Position numbers and translations under genes: made by a program | In this document: one piece after another, positions 52,498 through 61,540 of the stretch | Numbering within the stretch: position 1 is the first letter of the stretch | Layout of the letters: every line of letters begins with the position of its first letter | Source: Ilyomonas sp965199905 | GTDB taxonomy: Bacteria; Bacteroidota; Bacteroidia; Chitinophagales; Chitinophagaceae | Assembly: GCA_965199905.1 (NCBI GenBank) | Contig: OZ241366.1 | Location: forward strand, 4,464,001 to 4,528,000 | Length of the DNA: 64,000 nucleotides | Direction: 5' to 3' | Notes under the pieces: generated by a model | What the model was told of the DNA's origin: nothing | Databases searched by the model: none | What the model saw: only the letters and a program-made list of their open reading frames with translations

Positions 52498-53347
52498 AAA
52501 GTTTGTTTTTGCTTTTTAGTTAATGATTAGTAAGGTTATAAAATCGTGCCATTCCTTTTATATCATACACGCAGGTGTTTATGATTAACAAACGGCAACA
52601 CATTTTTCACTGCCATATTCCGCATTGCGAAAATGAGTGATAACGCCTTGGTGATAATGTCTTGTTGAAGCTCATTTATTTTAAATAATTGTGCACGACA
52701 TAATTCGCTATAATAAATACCATTACATTTCATCGCTAACCTTTTAACCTGATTAACCTTTGTGAAATTTATTCTACATCCTCGTTTTTTATTCTTTTAT
52801 AAATTTTAAACAGATGATAAAATACAAGTCAGGTTGCCCAACTAAGAACATATACGAGCAGTTAAATACAATGTAAAAGCCTTATGAAACGTATTACACC
52901 TGGCGCTTTTTAAAAAAACTCACCAGTAATTTTCAAAATTTCTATAAACGACATTTTATAGTTTAGCAACTCACAAATCTGCAAAAGGATAGTGGGCCGT
53001 TTATAAATTCTATAAAAATGAAGAAGACTTTGTTACTGTTGCAAAATTAAACAGCTAAAAGCAGTCTTTGATGCGCGCCTGTTGTTCGATGCTAGCTAAC
53101 TAATTAGAAGAAAGGCGGTATCCGGTATTAATGCCGGCTTGAAAAACATTTAACTATTCGTAACCTAATAAACAACCACCGCATGATGACGAGGGTGACG
53201 TTTTTCTCTTACAACGCAACTACTTTCACCAATTATCACAGCAATCTATGCGAAACCAACTATTCATTTCTTTATATAATTCCTTCTCAGGGTTACTATA
53301 AAGTCATGCCTGGCAGCATGCACTTTAAAAGTGTAATGAACAAGTAA
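52498..53347. other. 850-bp region without a convincing gene
   Basis: AT-rich sequence. The only ORF of any size is a 56-codon frame at 52733-52563 on the minus strand (MKCNGIYYSELCRAQLFKIN and on), with no recognisable domain. ATGAAGAAGACTTTGTTACT at 53018 encodes only MKKTLLLLQN before a stop, like the start of a decayed signal peptide. No terminators, tRNA or repeat families were recognised. It looks like a degraded gene region. Confidence 0.4.
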
Positions 53348-53719
53348 TTACAACGATAACTCAACAGCCGGATCCCAGAATAATTTATCAAAGTCTTTCA
53401 CTCCATCATTTTCTACAATCACACCTTCTTTTTCCAGCAATTCCTGCATAAGCGAAGGCGGGTTAAAGTGAGCTTTCCCGGTCAGCAAACCCTGGCGGTT
53501 CACTACGCGTTGCGCAGGCACTTCAAACGGTGCAGTACCCGTAGCATTCATTGCCCAGCCTACCATGCGTGCACTCAGTTTTGTTCCCAGATAGTTCGCA
53601 ACAGCGCCGTATGTGCTTACACGCCCTTTCGGTATCTGTTTCACCACATCCCACACATCCTGAAAAAAAGAAGGTTCATTAGAAGAAGGCAGAGGCAAAG
53701 CCGGTTTGCTTTTTTTCAT
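53348..53719 (-). CDS. Alkyltransferase-like protein (MGMT domain, active Cys absent)
   Basis: A 123-residue protein carrying the MGMT DNA-binding domain: FFQDVWDVVKQIPKGRVSTY, GAVANYLGTKLSARMVGWAM and the active-site region EVPAQRVVNRQG. In true methyltransferases this reads PCHRV; here Cys is Ala69 and His is Gln70. It therefore belongs to the ATL group, which bind O6-alkylguanine without repairing it and recruit nucleotide excision repair. It is 17 bp downstream of the DUF5522 gene. Confidence 0.88.
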   Translation of the reverse strand: MKKSKPALPLPSSNEPSFFQDVWDVVKQIPKGRVSTYGAVANYLGTKLSARMVGWAMNATGTAPFEVPAQRVVNRQGLLTGKAHFNPPSLMQELLEKEGVIVENDGVKDFDKLFWDPAVELSL

Positions 53720-53736
53720 AAAGAAGACAATGTGTT

Positions 53737-53928
53737 TTATGAAGAAGTATTGTTGCGTTCTTTTAGCAACAAACTGCGGCGAGGCTCTGGCACAGCTTTA
53801 TAATCGTATGGACAATTGCGGCAACCATTTCCACAGCAATAGCCTCTCTGAAGCAGGTATTCGGCAGTAAATACTTCCAAGCCATCACGGTTGCTGTAAG
53901 CTTCATCATCGTCCATCAATCTTTTCAT
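53737..53928 (-). CDS. DUF5522 family Cys-rich small protein
   Basis: A 63-residue protein whose centre reads GLEVFTAEYLLQRGYCCGNG followed by CRNCPYDY, a compact cysteine motif likely to hold zinc or an Fe-S cluster. Similar proteins are often found next to tRNA-modification or repair genes. The start overlaps the trmB end by about 23 bp; the alternative ATG at 53916 shortens the overlap. Confidence 0.8.
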   Translation of the reverse strand: MKRLMDDDEAYSNRDGLEVFTAEYLLQRGYCCGNGCRNCPYDYKAVPEPRRSLLLKERNNTSS

Positions 53929-54613
53929 ATTCCCACTGTTTTAGTTCGTCTTCTTTATCAGCAGATACATCAGCATCCAGCCGGAAGCGAAGATAAAAAA
54001 TACACTTGCTGCGGGCAATGTCCAGCTTCTCATAATGTGTTTGAATGCGCAGTTCGGGAGCAACCATTTCACCTGCATACACATCATCATTTGCTTCCAG
54101 CAAAGTCAAGCTATATTCTTTAATTACGTGTCTGGTAAAGTGATACAAATCAGGGCTATCAGTTTTCAAATGAACACAACCGTCAGCAGCCAATATTTGT
54201 TGGTATAAACGCAAAAACCGAGGATGCGTCAGCCGCCGCTTTTGTTTCGATACCCGTAGCTGCGGGTCAGGAAACGTAATCCAGATTTCATTCACTTCTT
54301 CCTTTGAAAAATAAGTAGCGATCAATTCAATCTGCGTCCGCAAAAAAGCCGCATTGTTTAGTCCGGACCGCAAAGCCTCCGCTGCGCCTATCCATAAACG
54401 GTTGCCTTTCACATCAACGCCAAGGTAGTTGTTGTCAGCATAAAGCCGCGCCAGACCTACGGTATATTCACCGCGGCCACATGCCAGCTCAAGAATAATA
54501 TTATTTCCGGTTTTAAAAAATGCGCGCCATTTTCCCGGCATATCCTGCGGGTATTCCAGCACATTCGGAAAGGTCTTAATCTCAGCAAAACGCTGTAGTT
54601 TTTTCTGTGCCAT
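53906..54613 (-). CDS. trmB: tRNA (guanine-46-N7)-methyltransferase
   Basis: A 235-residue SAM-dependent methyltransferase that makes m7G46 in tRNA. The SAM-binding ILELACGRGEYTVGLAR is near residues 36-52, then YLGVDVKGNRLWIGA, EIWITFPDPQLRVSKQKRRLTHP (the TrmB signature with catalytic Asp), and LKTDSPDLYHFT. It starts the downstream operon of DUF5522 and the alkyltransferase-like gene, and is preceded at 21 bp by a coiled-coil protein gene. Confidence 0.95.
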   Translation of the reverse strand: MAQKKLQRFAEIKTFPNVLEYPQDMPGKWRAFFKTGNNIILELACGRGEYTVGLARLYADNNYLGVDVKGNRLWIGAAEALRSGLNNAAFLRTQIELIATYFSKEEVNEIWITFPDPQLRVSKQKRRLTHPRFLRLYQQILAADGCVHLKTDSPDLYHFTRHVIKEYSLTLLEANDDVYAGEMVAPELRIQTHYEKLDIARSKCIFYLRFRLDADVSADKEDELKQWEYEKIDGR

Positions 54614-54633
54614 AAAGCCGGTAAAGATATTCT

Positions 54634-55056
54634 CTATAACAGCTTCAGCTCATTATCCGTATCCGAATTTTTTTGCAGCACAAGCTGCGATTCATCCGGG
54701 TTCTCAGGGTTATATTTCAGCCAGATAAAATAACTCGTTTGCGTTTTATTTCCTTTTTCCAACGGGTAGTCAAACCTGATTTTTATATTCTGTACCGGCG
54801 CCAGTTTCTCAATCACATCCTGCCGGTAACGGTCAAACACCTCTTTGCTAATCCGGTATGTTTTCTCACTCAGCACCATATCATCATACAGGTTCTCCGC
54901 CTCTTCAAAATCTTTAATGTCTATCGGCTGCGCTTCTGCCAGTTTTAAAATTTTATCATTATGTTCTTTCGAAGCTCCCAAATACTCATCGTACGATTTT
55001 AATTTCTCGTCGTACGAAGTCAGCAACTTTTCCAGTTCTGCCTGCAGTTCTGCCAT
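54634..55056 (-). CDS. Hypothetical coiled-coil protein
   Basis: A 140-residue protein from the ATG at 55056 (a longer frame upstream adds 23 unlikely hydrophobic/Cys residues). The N-terminal half is a Lys/Glu-rich coiled coil (MAELQAELEKLLTSYDEKLK, SYDEYLG). A short beta-containing domain follows (KIRFDYPLEKGNKTQTSYFIW, LKYNPENPDESQLVLQK). No family was recognised. It is probably co-transcribed with trmB, so cytoplasmic. Confidence 0.65.
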   Translation of the reverse strand: MAELQAELEKLLTSYDEKLKSYDEYLGASKEHNDKILKLAEAQPIDIKDFEEAENLYDDMVLSEKTYRISKEVFDRYRQDVIEKLAPVQNIKIRFDYPLEKGNKTQTSYFIWLKYNPENPDESQLVLQKNSDTDNELKLL

Positions 55057-55139
55057 AATAATTTTTTTGGTAAACAAAAAGCAACAAATATGCCCGCACC
55101 CATTTCGTAAGTAAAGCAACAGCAAACAGCCTGTTATGG

Positions 55140-55345
55140 CGTGCCGGCAATGGCGGCTGTTCCTCTACCAGCTATAAACTATCAACTAACAACCGTATTC
55201 TCCGCTACGCCAAAGCCGTCGGGCTATCTGTTACAAGTCCGCAGCGGCGGCTGTTCCTCTGTAAACTATCAATTACCAACCACAAACTTCTTCCTCCGCT
55301 TGCCGCTTTACGGGCTTTTCACTTCTATCCCTCACGCGCTCCGCA
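55140..55345. repeat. Dispersed intergenic repeat, family C, with internal partial duplication
   Basis: GGCTATCTGTTACAAGTCCG and CAGCGGCGGCTGTTCC, later TGCCGCTTTACGGGCTTTTC, match 15601-15700 closely. GGCGGCTGTTCCTCT with nearby AACTATCAACTA-type motifs occurs twice within this copy. It lies in the 486-bp gap between the coiled-coil gene and mqo; nothing else was recognised there except the mqo promoter. Confidence 0.7.
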
Positions 55346-55472
55346 GTCACAGTTCTTTCGCCACAAATGTTTATCGTAAGCAGGTTTCATCAGCGCTTAA
55401 TTCTTTTCTCTTAATCAAATCCGCTTCTTCAAAATTTACAAAAACCGGAAAAACAAAACCAAAAAGCTATAG

Positions 55473-55507
55473 TTGTATTCATCTGCAAATCTTCAGCACT
55501 ACTTTTG
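55473..55507 (+). promoter_or_regulatory. Promoter candidate for mqo
   Basis: TTG at 55473-55475 and a perfect TAnnTTTG (TACTTTTG) at 55500-55507, 24 nt apart, 35 nt before the mqo ATG. The spacing is longer than usual. Confidence 0.35.
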
Positions 55508-55542
55508 CGCATCTCGGTTTCACTTTTAATTTTTAAAACAAC

Positions 55543-57036
55543 ATGGCTCATAAATTACTGGTAACAGATGTCGTTCTCGCCGGCGCCGGCATCATGAGCG
55601 CCACGCTCGGCATCATGCTCAAAGAACTGCAACCCGATATTACCATCGATATTTTTGAACGCCTCGATGTAGCCGCCGCCGAAAGCTCCGATGCCTGGAA
55701 CAATGCCGGCACCGGTCATTCAGCCTTTTGCGAGCTTAACTACACACCCGAAAAAGAAGATGGCACCATCGATACCAGCAAAGCTTTCAAAATCGCCGAC
55801 TCGTTCGAAGTCTCAAAACAGCTTTGGTCATACCTCACAGAAAAAGGAGTATTAGACAATCCCAAAACATTCATCAACCCTGTACCGCACATGAGCTTTG
55901 TGCATGGTGATAAAGATGTTGACTATCTAAGAAAAAGATTTGCAGCGCTTACCGCCAATGCTCTTTTCAAAGGCATGCAATACACGGAAGATTTTGCGAA
56001 GCTGAACGAATGGATGCCGTTGATGATGGAAGGTCGCGATGCGAACAGCGAGCCGCTTGCAGCCACGCGTATGAACATTGGCACCGATGTAAATTTTGGT
56101 GCTTTAACGCGTTGCCTGTTCACTTATCTCGGCAAGCAGCCGGGCGTGCGCATTCATTTCAACCACGAAGTACGGCAGCTTGAGCAGCGAAAAAACAAAG
56201 CCTGGCGTATGCGGGCAGAAGACACCACGAATAGCCAGCCCTTGTTTGTAAGCACTGAATTTATTTTTCTCGGCGCAGGCGGTGGCGCATTGCCTCTTTT
56301 ATTAAAATCAGGCATTCCCGAAGGCAAAGGCTTTGGCGGCTTCCCGGTAAGTGGTCAATGGCTTCGCTGCACCAATGAAGATATCATTGCTGAACATAGC
56401 GTAAAAGTGTATGGTCAGGCACCGGTTGGCTCGCCGCCAATGTCCGTTCCTCATCTCGATACGCGTATGATTAAAGGAAAGAAAGAGCTGTTGTTTGGTC
56501 CTTATGCGGGTTTTACCACCCGGTTTTTAAAGCATGGCTCGCTCATGGATATGCCGTTATCCTTCCGTTTCGAAAATCTGCGACCTATGATTGCCGCCGG
56601 TTTGCACAATATTCCGCTTACCAAATACCTTATTCAGCAGGTGCGCCAAAGCGAAGAAGATAGGATAGATGCTCTTCGCACATTTGTGCCAACGGCGAAG
56701 CTCGAAGACTGGGCGCTGGAAACGGCCGGTCAGCGTGTGCAGGTTATTAAAAAAGATGAAGAAGAAGGCGGCATACTCGAGTTTGGAACCGAAGTGGTAA
56801 GCGCTGCCGATGGCTCATTAGCAGCTTTGCTTGGCGCTTCGCCGGGCGCATCTACAGCCGTATCTATTATGATAACGGTGATGCAAAGATGCTTTCCCGA
56901 TAATATGAAAAGCGAAAGCTGGCAAACTAAATTAAAACAAATGATTCCTTCTTTTGGAGTATCGCTGGCTAAGGATGAAGTGATGCTTGACAAAGTAAGA
57001 AGCCGGACAAGCAGCACACTTAAGCTGGATAACTAA
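55543..57036 (+). CDS. mqo: Malate:quinone oxidoreductase
   Basis: A 497-residue FAD enzyme that oxidises malate to oxaloacetate and passes electrons to quinone at the membrane. It has the dinucleotide-binding TDVVLAGAGIMSATLGIML, NNAGTGHSAFCELNYTPE, the long central VFLGAGGGALPLLLKSGIPE-like motif FLGAGGGALPLLLKSGIPEG, GFGGFPVSGQWLRC, LLFGPYAGFTTRFLKHGS and TEVVSAADGSLAALLGASPGAS. It is full length. It stands alone with its own promoter and terminator. Confidence 0.95.
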   Translation: MAHKLLVTDVVLAGAGIMSATLGIMLKELQPDITIDIFERLDVAAAESSDAWNNAGTGHSAFCELNYTPEKEDGTIDTSKAFKIADSFEVSKQLWSYLTEKGVLDNPKTFINPVPHMSFVHGDKDVDYLRKRFAALTANALFKGMQYTEDFAKLNEWMPLMMEGRDANSEPLAATRMNIGTDVNFGALTRCLFTYLGKQPGVRIHFNHEVRQLEQRKNKAWRMRAEDTTNSQPLFVSTEFIFLGAGGGALPLLLKSGIPEGKGFGGFPVSGQWLRCTNEDIIAEHSVKVYGQAPVGSPPMSVPHLDTRMIKGKKELLFGPYAGFTTRFLKHGSLMDMPLSFRFENLRPMIAAGLHNIPLTKYLIQQVRQSEEDRIDALRTFVPTAKLEDWALETAGQRVQVIKKDEEEGGILEFGTEVVSAADGSLAALLGASPGASTAVSIMITVMQRCFPDNMKSESWQTKLKQMIPSFGVSLAKDEVMLDKVRSRTSSTLKLDN

Positions 57037-57078
57037 TGGAGTATAATTTTAAGGAAGACGTAAGGCAGCTAAAATAAC

Positions 57079-57109
57079 AATGCAGGTAATTGACCTATCT
57101 GCATTTTTT
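57079..57109 (+). terminator. Intrinsic terminator of mqo
   Basis: AATGCAG pairs with CTGCATT across a 13-nt loop and runs into TTTTTT. The remaining intergenic 310 bp up to 57346 also hold a TAATTTTG box (57266-57273), the likely -7 of the next gene. Confidence 0.7.
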
Positions 57110-57346
57110 CCACAAAATCTACCGGAAAATCTTTGAAAATGACAGATTTTTTTATTACCAGGAATTGTGCATAATGCAAATGACTTAATATTGCGCAAAC
57201 AAAAGAATCGGGTTTCCAATAATCAAGCTATATGACTGGATGGACAGGATGAATTAATAAGATTCTAATTTTGAATTTGATTATTTTACTAAAAATTATT
57301 TACTGTTTACTTTCAAACTAACTTTTACAAAAAAAATCGAAAAGGC

Positions 57347-58543
57347 ATGAAAAAAATGTTTACAAAAAAACGTCCTGTTACAAACTTAGCAATTGCGGCA
57401 GCTCTCATGGCTGGCGGCATGTTTTCATCCGGCTCTTCCTTTGGGCAAGGCACTTATTATTCAAGATTTTCTAATCCTGTAAATCATTATGCCAAAACCG
57501 ATCCTACGGATTGTGATGTAAACGGCATACAGAATATAGTAGGACTTGCAGATAATGATTTAACTACATACGCTTTCTTTACAGCAAATAATCTTGAGAC
57601 ACCGTACACCTGTACGGGCCGTTATTTATTTAATGCTGATTTGAACTTACCTCTTGGTAAATATAGTGTGGCTGCAGGTCAGCAGGCTGGATTCAGACTG
57701 CGAATTCCAAGCGGAATCGCTGGGGATAGCTTAGGTAAATATGTTACCATTACTACTTATCTCAGAGATTCTGTAAATCCTTCTAATGTAACTTATCAGG
57801 AATATGCAACTGGTGGTGGCAGCAGCGGGCTTGATCTTTACGGAACAGTCATAGACCCTTCAGGAAAAGACTGGTTACTTTATTTTAATACTACCAAGCC
57901 ATTCAATCTCGTTGAATTAGCTGTTGATCCTAAAATCATACAACTAAATTCAGCATTTGAATTTGACACATACTTTGCATTTGGTGGCGCTTCATCAGTT
58001 GTTTTACCAGCCCACATTGCAAACTTTAAAGCCACCGTTTCTGGTAAAAACGTAAACATCTCCTGGCAGTCGTTAACTGAAACCAATGTAAGCACTTATC
58101 GTATAGAAAGAAGCAATGATAATGGCTCTTTTACAACAGTAGCTACTTTACCTGCAAAAGGCAATAGCAGTACAGCGCTTTCTTACAGCTTCACCGATAA
58201 AGTTGGTATCGATGGTAACTACCTGTATCATATTGTTATTGTAAACAAAGATGGTTCTTCAACAACAAGTAATGCACTGTCTGCACTTATCAGCGGGCAA
58301 GGCAAACTGGCGCTTTATCCAACAATAGTAAAAGCGGGTCAAAGCGTAACCGTGAAAACTTCTGAAACTGGTTTGGTAAGCGTTTATCTCTTTGATGCAC
58401 AGGGGCGCCTGGTAAAACAACAGCGCACTACATCAAGTGGTCAATTCACCATTCCTACTTCAGGTTTAAGCGCCGGTGTTTATAATGTAAAAATTGTATC
58501 TGCCAGTGGTGCTGTACTTCATTCAAAAATCGTAGTGAATTAA
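57347..58543 (+). CDS. Secreted T9SS-sorted protein, Fn3-like domain
   Basis: A 398-residue protein with a long signal peptide (about 34 residues, ending FGQ). The N-terminal 200 residues are of unknown function. A fibronectin-III-like domain is at about 220-310 (VSGKNVNISWQSLTETNVST, YRIERSNDNG) and a type A T9SS sorting domain at the C-terminus (LALYPTIVKAGQSVTVKT, SVYLFDAQGRLVKQQ, GVYNVKIVSASGAVLHSKIV). It is exported through the type IX system, so surface-attached or released. Substrate unknown. Confidence 0.88.
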   Translation: MKKMFTKKRPVTNLAIAAALMAGGMFSSGSSFGQGTYYSRFSNPVNHYAKTDPTDCDVNGIQNIVGLADNDLTTYAFFTANNLETPYTCTGRYLFNADLNLPLGKYSVAAGQQAGFRLRIPSGIAGDSLGKYVTITTYLRDSVNPSNVTYQEYATGGGSSGLDLYGTVIDPSGKDWLLYFNTTKPFNLVELAVDPKIIQLNSAFEFDTYFAFGGASSVVLPAHIANFKATVSGKNVNISWQSLTETNVSTYRIERSNDNGSFTTVATLPAKGNSSTALSYSFTDKVGIDGNYLYHIVIVNKDGSSTTSNALSALISGQGKLALYPTIVKAGQSVTVKTSETGLVSVYLFDAQGRLVKQQRTTSSGQFTIPTSGLSAGVYNVKIVSASGAVLHSKIVVN

Positions 58544-58560
58544 TTCACTTTTCATCTTGT

Positions 58561-58600
58561 AAACAAAAGAGCCGCTTATAATAAGCGGCTCTTTTGTTTT
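58561..58600 (+). terminator. Intrinsic terminator of the T9SS protein gene
   Basis: AAACAAAAGAGCCGCTTAT is followed by its near-perfect complement and T runs; symmetric enough to act in both directions. Confidence 0.85.
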
Positions 58601-58690
58601 ATACAAATGGAATATAATAAGCTACAGGTATTGCCTTTTATAGTTTTGATTGCTGGCACATAATTAGACGTTTATCCCGAAAAATTATTT

Positions 58691-59197
58691 ATGGGAGACA
58701 AAGTGAACCTCGCAAATAACGACGCCGTAAAAAAGCTGCAGGAAATGGCGAAAGAAGTACGGGTATGTATGTTCTGTACTTACGATGAAGATAATCGTCT
58801 GCAAACGGCGCCCATGTCAGCCAGCAAAGTGGACAATGATGGCGCCTTTTGGTTTATTAGCGATAAGAACAGCAAACGCAACGAGGACCTGGCTGCTAAT
58901 AAAACAACAGATTTGATATTTGGTGATCCGGCAAAAGAAAATTATATCTCGGTACATGGCAACGGCGAGATTATATTCGACAAAGACATCATCAAAGAAT
59001 TATGGAATCCTATTGCAAAAACATGGTTTCAGGGTGGTGTGGATGATCCAAATATCAGCGTAATAAAAGTAATGCCTGATGAAGCTTATTATTGGGATAC
59101 CAAACATGGTAAAATGGTATCATTTTTAAAGATACTTGCCGGGGCGGTAACGGGTAAAACTACGGATGATGGTGTGGAAGGAAAGCTAACTGTATAA
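58691..59197 (+). CDS. Pyridoxamine-phosphate-oxidase-like stress protein
   Basis: A 168-residue split-barrel flavin-binding protein of the general stress protein 26 group: MAKEVRVCMFCTYDEDNRLQ, APMSASKVDNDGAFWFISDK, VIFDKDIIKELWNPIAKTWF, MPDEAYYWDTKHGKMVSFLK. It probably binds FMN or F420-like cofactor; enzymatic function is not certain. It appears monocistronic. Confidence 0.9.
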   Translation: MGDKVNLANNDAVKKLQEMAKEVRVCMFCTYDEDNRLQTAPMSASKVDNDGAFWFISDKNSKRNEDLAANKTTDLIFGDPAKENYISVHGNGEIIFDKDIIKELWNPIAKTWFQGGVDDPNISVIKVMPDEAYYWDTKHGKMVSFLKILAGAVTGKTTDDGVEGKLTV

Positions 59198-59242
59198 ATC
59201 AGTTGTCATCAAATTTTGGATATGAAATAATTCCGTCACAAT

Positions 59243-59755
59243 TTATCCTTTTAATAGCTTCTTGGCTTCATAGCTTAACACATCGCTTACTACTTCATGA
59301 AGAGTTCCTTTTTTATCGTGCATTAGATATTCAAGGATAAATTTATTGAGGTCAAGACCAGTTGCGTCGCCGGGCAGTGTAGCTGCCAATTGGTTGATGA
59401 CAAGCATGTTTTGCTCCTTTAAATTCTTAACGGCATTCCAGGCTTCCGCACTCACATAAATTTGTTGTGTAATGTTGTAGTCAAATTCATCCCTTATGCT
59501 TTGCGTAAGTAATAATTGCATTTCACGCGAGGTAGCGCCGGGCTGATTAAGGCGAATGATCAGATTGTGCAGGGCAATACGGTCAACAAGCAGAATCAGC
59601 CGCTCGTAAGCAGTTAGCTGCATTTGTGCAGTAGTTCCGGTGGCTACAGCAGGCGAAGTGTCTGTTTTTCCAGATTTTAAACTAAAAATATAATAGGCTA
59701 ACACTACGAAACCGATGGCAATCAGAATAATAACTGTGTTAGATGCAAGATTCAT
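59243..59755 (-). CDS. Hypothetical membrane-anchored protein
   Basis: A 170-residue protein with one N-terminal transmembrane helix (about 8-27, VIILIAIGFVVLAYYIFSLK) and a helical cytoplasmic domain containing AYERLILLVDRIALHNLIIR, IRDEFDYNITQQIYVSAEAW and VVSDVLSYEAKKLL. This pattern recurs in uncharacterised Bacteroidota proteins. No catalytic motif was seen. Confidence 0.75.
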   Translation of the reverse strand: MNLASNTVIILIAIGFVVLAYYIFSLKSGKTDTSPAVATGTTAQMQLTAYERLILLVDRIALHNLIIRLNQPGATSREMQLLLTQSIRDEFDYNITQQIYVSAEAWNAVKNLKEQNMLVINQLAATLPGDATGLDLNKFILEYLMHDKKGTLHEVVSDVLSYEAKKLLKG

Positions 59756-59855
59756 AAATCAATAAAATAAGGGTGTAAATGTAAACAAAACGTCATCTTT
59801 TGCCGTGCTTGGCGCATATGTCTTTGCGAAAATTTCTTTTTATTAATTTTGAAGT

Positions 59856-60200
59856 ATGGAAATGACAGAAACGGCACCGGTAACGTTAAGCGAAAGCGCA
59901 ATTACAGAATTGAAGCGCCTGATGAACGAGCCGGATTTCGATAATAATCAGAAGCTTCGGGTGGGTGTAAAAGGTGGCGGTTGCAGCGGGCTCAGCTATG
60001 TGCTTGGCTTCGATAATAAAACATCTGACGATGTAGAATTTTCTATTGATGAAATACCCTGCATCATGAATAAAAATCATGAACTATACCTTTACGGTAT
60101 GCAAATAGAATGGCAGGACGGGCTAAACAGCCGCGGCTTTACATTCAACAATCCCAACGCTTCAAGCACTTGTGGTTGCGGTACTTCGTTTGCAGTTTAA
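59856..60200 (+). CDS. iscA: IscA/SufA-type Fe-S cluster carrier
   Basis: A 114-residue A-type carrier protein. The three ligand cysteines are in KGGGCSGLSYVLGF (near residue 47) and STCGCGTSF (near 108-110). It hands [Fe-S] clusters to apo-proteins. A TTTG/TAATTTTG pair (59823-59826, 59844-59851) overlaps the start so closely that transcription would begin near the ATG; the second ATG (59862) may be used. Confidence 0.94.
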   Translation: MEMTETAPVTLSESAITELKRLMNEPDFDNNQKLRVGVKGGGCSGLSYVLGFDNKTSDDVEFSIDEIPCIMNKNHELYLYGMQIEWQDGLNSRGFTFNNPNASSTCGCGTSFAV

Positions 60201-60221
60201 AATATTACATTTTTTATTATT

Positions 60222-60259
60222 AAAAGCAGTTGGAATCCATCAACTGCTTTTTGTTTTTT
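60222..60259 (+). terminator. Intrinsic terminator of iscA
   Basis: AAAAGCAGTTG pairs with CAACTGCTTTT around an 8-nt loop, then TTTGTTTTTT. Confidence 0.85.
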
Positions 60260-60357
60260 AGAAAGTAATCGTACAATAGTTGTTGATTTTCAATTAAACT
60301 TTTAAGACTAAATACATGAAACTTTAATTTCTTCACAGGTAGACTTTTACTTTAATT

Positions 60358-61527
60358 ATGCCGGATAGCGACGTTCAGATTACAACATACGATTACATTA
60401 TTGCCGGTGCAGGCTGTGCGGGTTTAAGTCTCCTGTTGCGGATGCAGCAATCTGATTTTTTTAAAGAAAAAAAAATTCTGCTGTTAGATGCAGACGATAA
60501 AAAAAAGAATGACCGCACATGGAGTTTCTGGGAAACCAATCCTGGCTTGTTTCAGCCGATTGTTTGTAAGGAATGGAGCCAGATAGATTTTTATGGACAA
60601 TCGTTTTCAGCAAGGTTAGATATCGCACCTTACCTGTATAAAATGATTCGTGGTAATGATTTGTACCAATTTGTTTTTAGTAAAATTTCATCGTGGCCAA
60701 ATGTTGTTTTTAAACAGGAAAAAGTAGCGCGCGCATACAGTGAAAACGGCAGGGGATATGTACAAACATCTTCTGCCATTTACAATGCGCAATACGTATT
60801 CAACAGTATTTTATTTAAGCCGCATTTGTTACAGTCAAAAGGTAGTTTGCTTCAGCATTTTAAAGGCTGGATGATAACAACAGAAAAAGATGTTTTTAAT
60901 AGCAACACAGCCACTTTTATGGATTTCCGCTTGCGCCCTGTAGCAGAAAATACATTCGTGTATGTACTGCCTCTCAGCAGCCGGAAAGCATTGGTAGAAT
61001 ATACCGTTTTTTCGCCCGAACTACTTAAAGATGATGAATATGTAAGTGGGTTGCAAAACTATATTCAGCAATATCTGGGTATTGATGATTATAAGATAGA
61101 AGAGGAGGAGTTTGGTGTTATTCCAATGAGTACCTGCACATTTCCGCAGGTTGCATCAGCTATCGTGAATATTGGCACTGCAGGCGGACAAACCAAAAGC
61201 AGCAGTGGCTATACGTTTCAATTTATACAAAAACATTCTGCTGCTATTGCAGGCGCATTAATGAATGGCGACCATCCTGCGGGCAAGCCTTCTTTTTTCG
61301 ATAAGCGTTTTACCTTGTATGACCATACTATGCTTCAGGTACTTTACAACAGGAAGCTAACGGCTTCGCAAATTTTTAGCGACCTATTTCAACAAAATAA
61401 ACCGCAGCTTATTTTTAAGTTCTTAGACAACGAAACAACCATCGGGGAAGAATTAAAGATTATGAACAGTGTGCCATCACACATATTTTTGCCTGCCGCT
61501 TTAAAAGGGTTGTTTCACAAAGTGTAA
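60358..61527 (+). CDS. crtY: Lycopene beta-cyclase
   Basis: A 389-residue FAD/NAD-dependent cyclase that forms the beta-ionone rings of carotenoids. The dinucleotide-binding motif is YIIAGAGCAGLSLLLRM at residues 13-29, then DRTWSFWE, MDFRLRPVAENTFVYVLPLS, EEEFGVIPMSTCTFPQ and GTAGGQTKSSSGYTFQFIQKH. The cell is therefore probably yellow or orange (inference). It is followed 13 bp later by a yceI gene; YceI proteins bind polyprenoids, a plausible link. Confidence 0.92.
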   Translation: MPDSDVQITTYDYIIAGAGCAGLSLLLRMQQSDFFKEKKILLLDADDKKKNDRTWSFWETNPGLFQPIVCKEWSQIDFYGQSFSARLDIAPYLYKMIRGNDLYQFVFSKISSWPNVVFKQEKVARAYSENGRGYVQTSSAIYNAQYVFNSILFKPHLLQSKGSLLQHFKGWMITTEKDVFNSNTATFMDFRLRPVAENTFVYVLPLSSRKALVEYTVFSPELLKDDEYVSGLQNYIQQYLGIDDYKIEEEEFGVIPMSTCTFPQVASAIVNIGTAGGQTKSSSGYTFQFIQKHSAAIAGALMNGDHPAGKPSFFDKRFTLYDHTMLQVLYNRKLTASQIFSDLFQQNKPQLIFKFLDNETTIGEELKIMNSVPSHIFLPAALKGLFHKV

Positions 61528-61540
61528 ATATGAATTGTGT

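Noticed and set aside
52563..52733. 56-codon minus-strand ORF (MKCNGIYYSELCRAQLFKIN...)
   Set aside because: No domain, signal peptide or promoter supports it; kept only as a note in the description of the gap.
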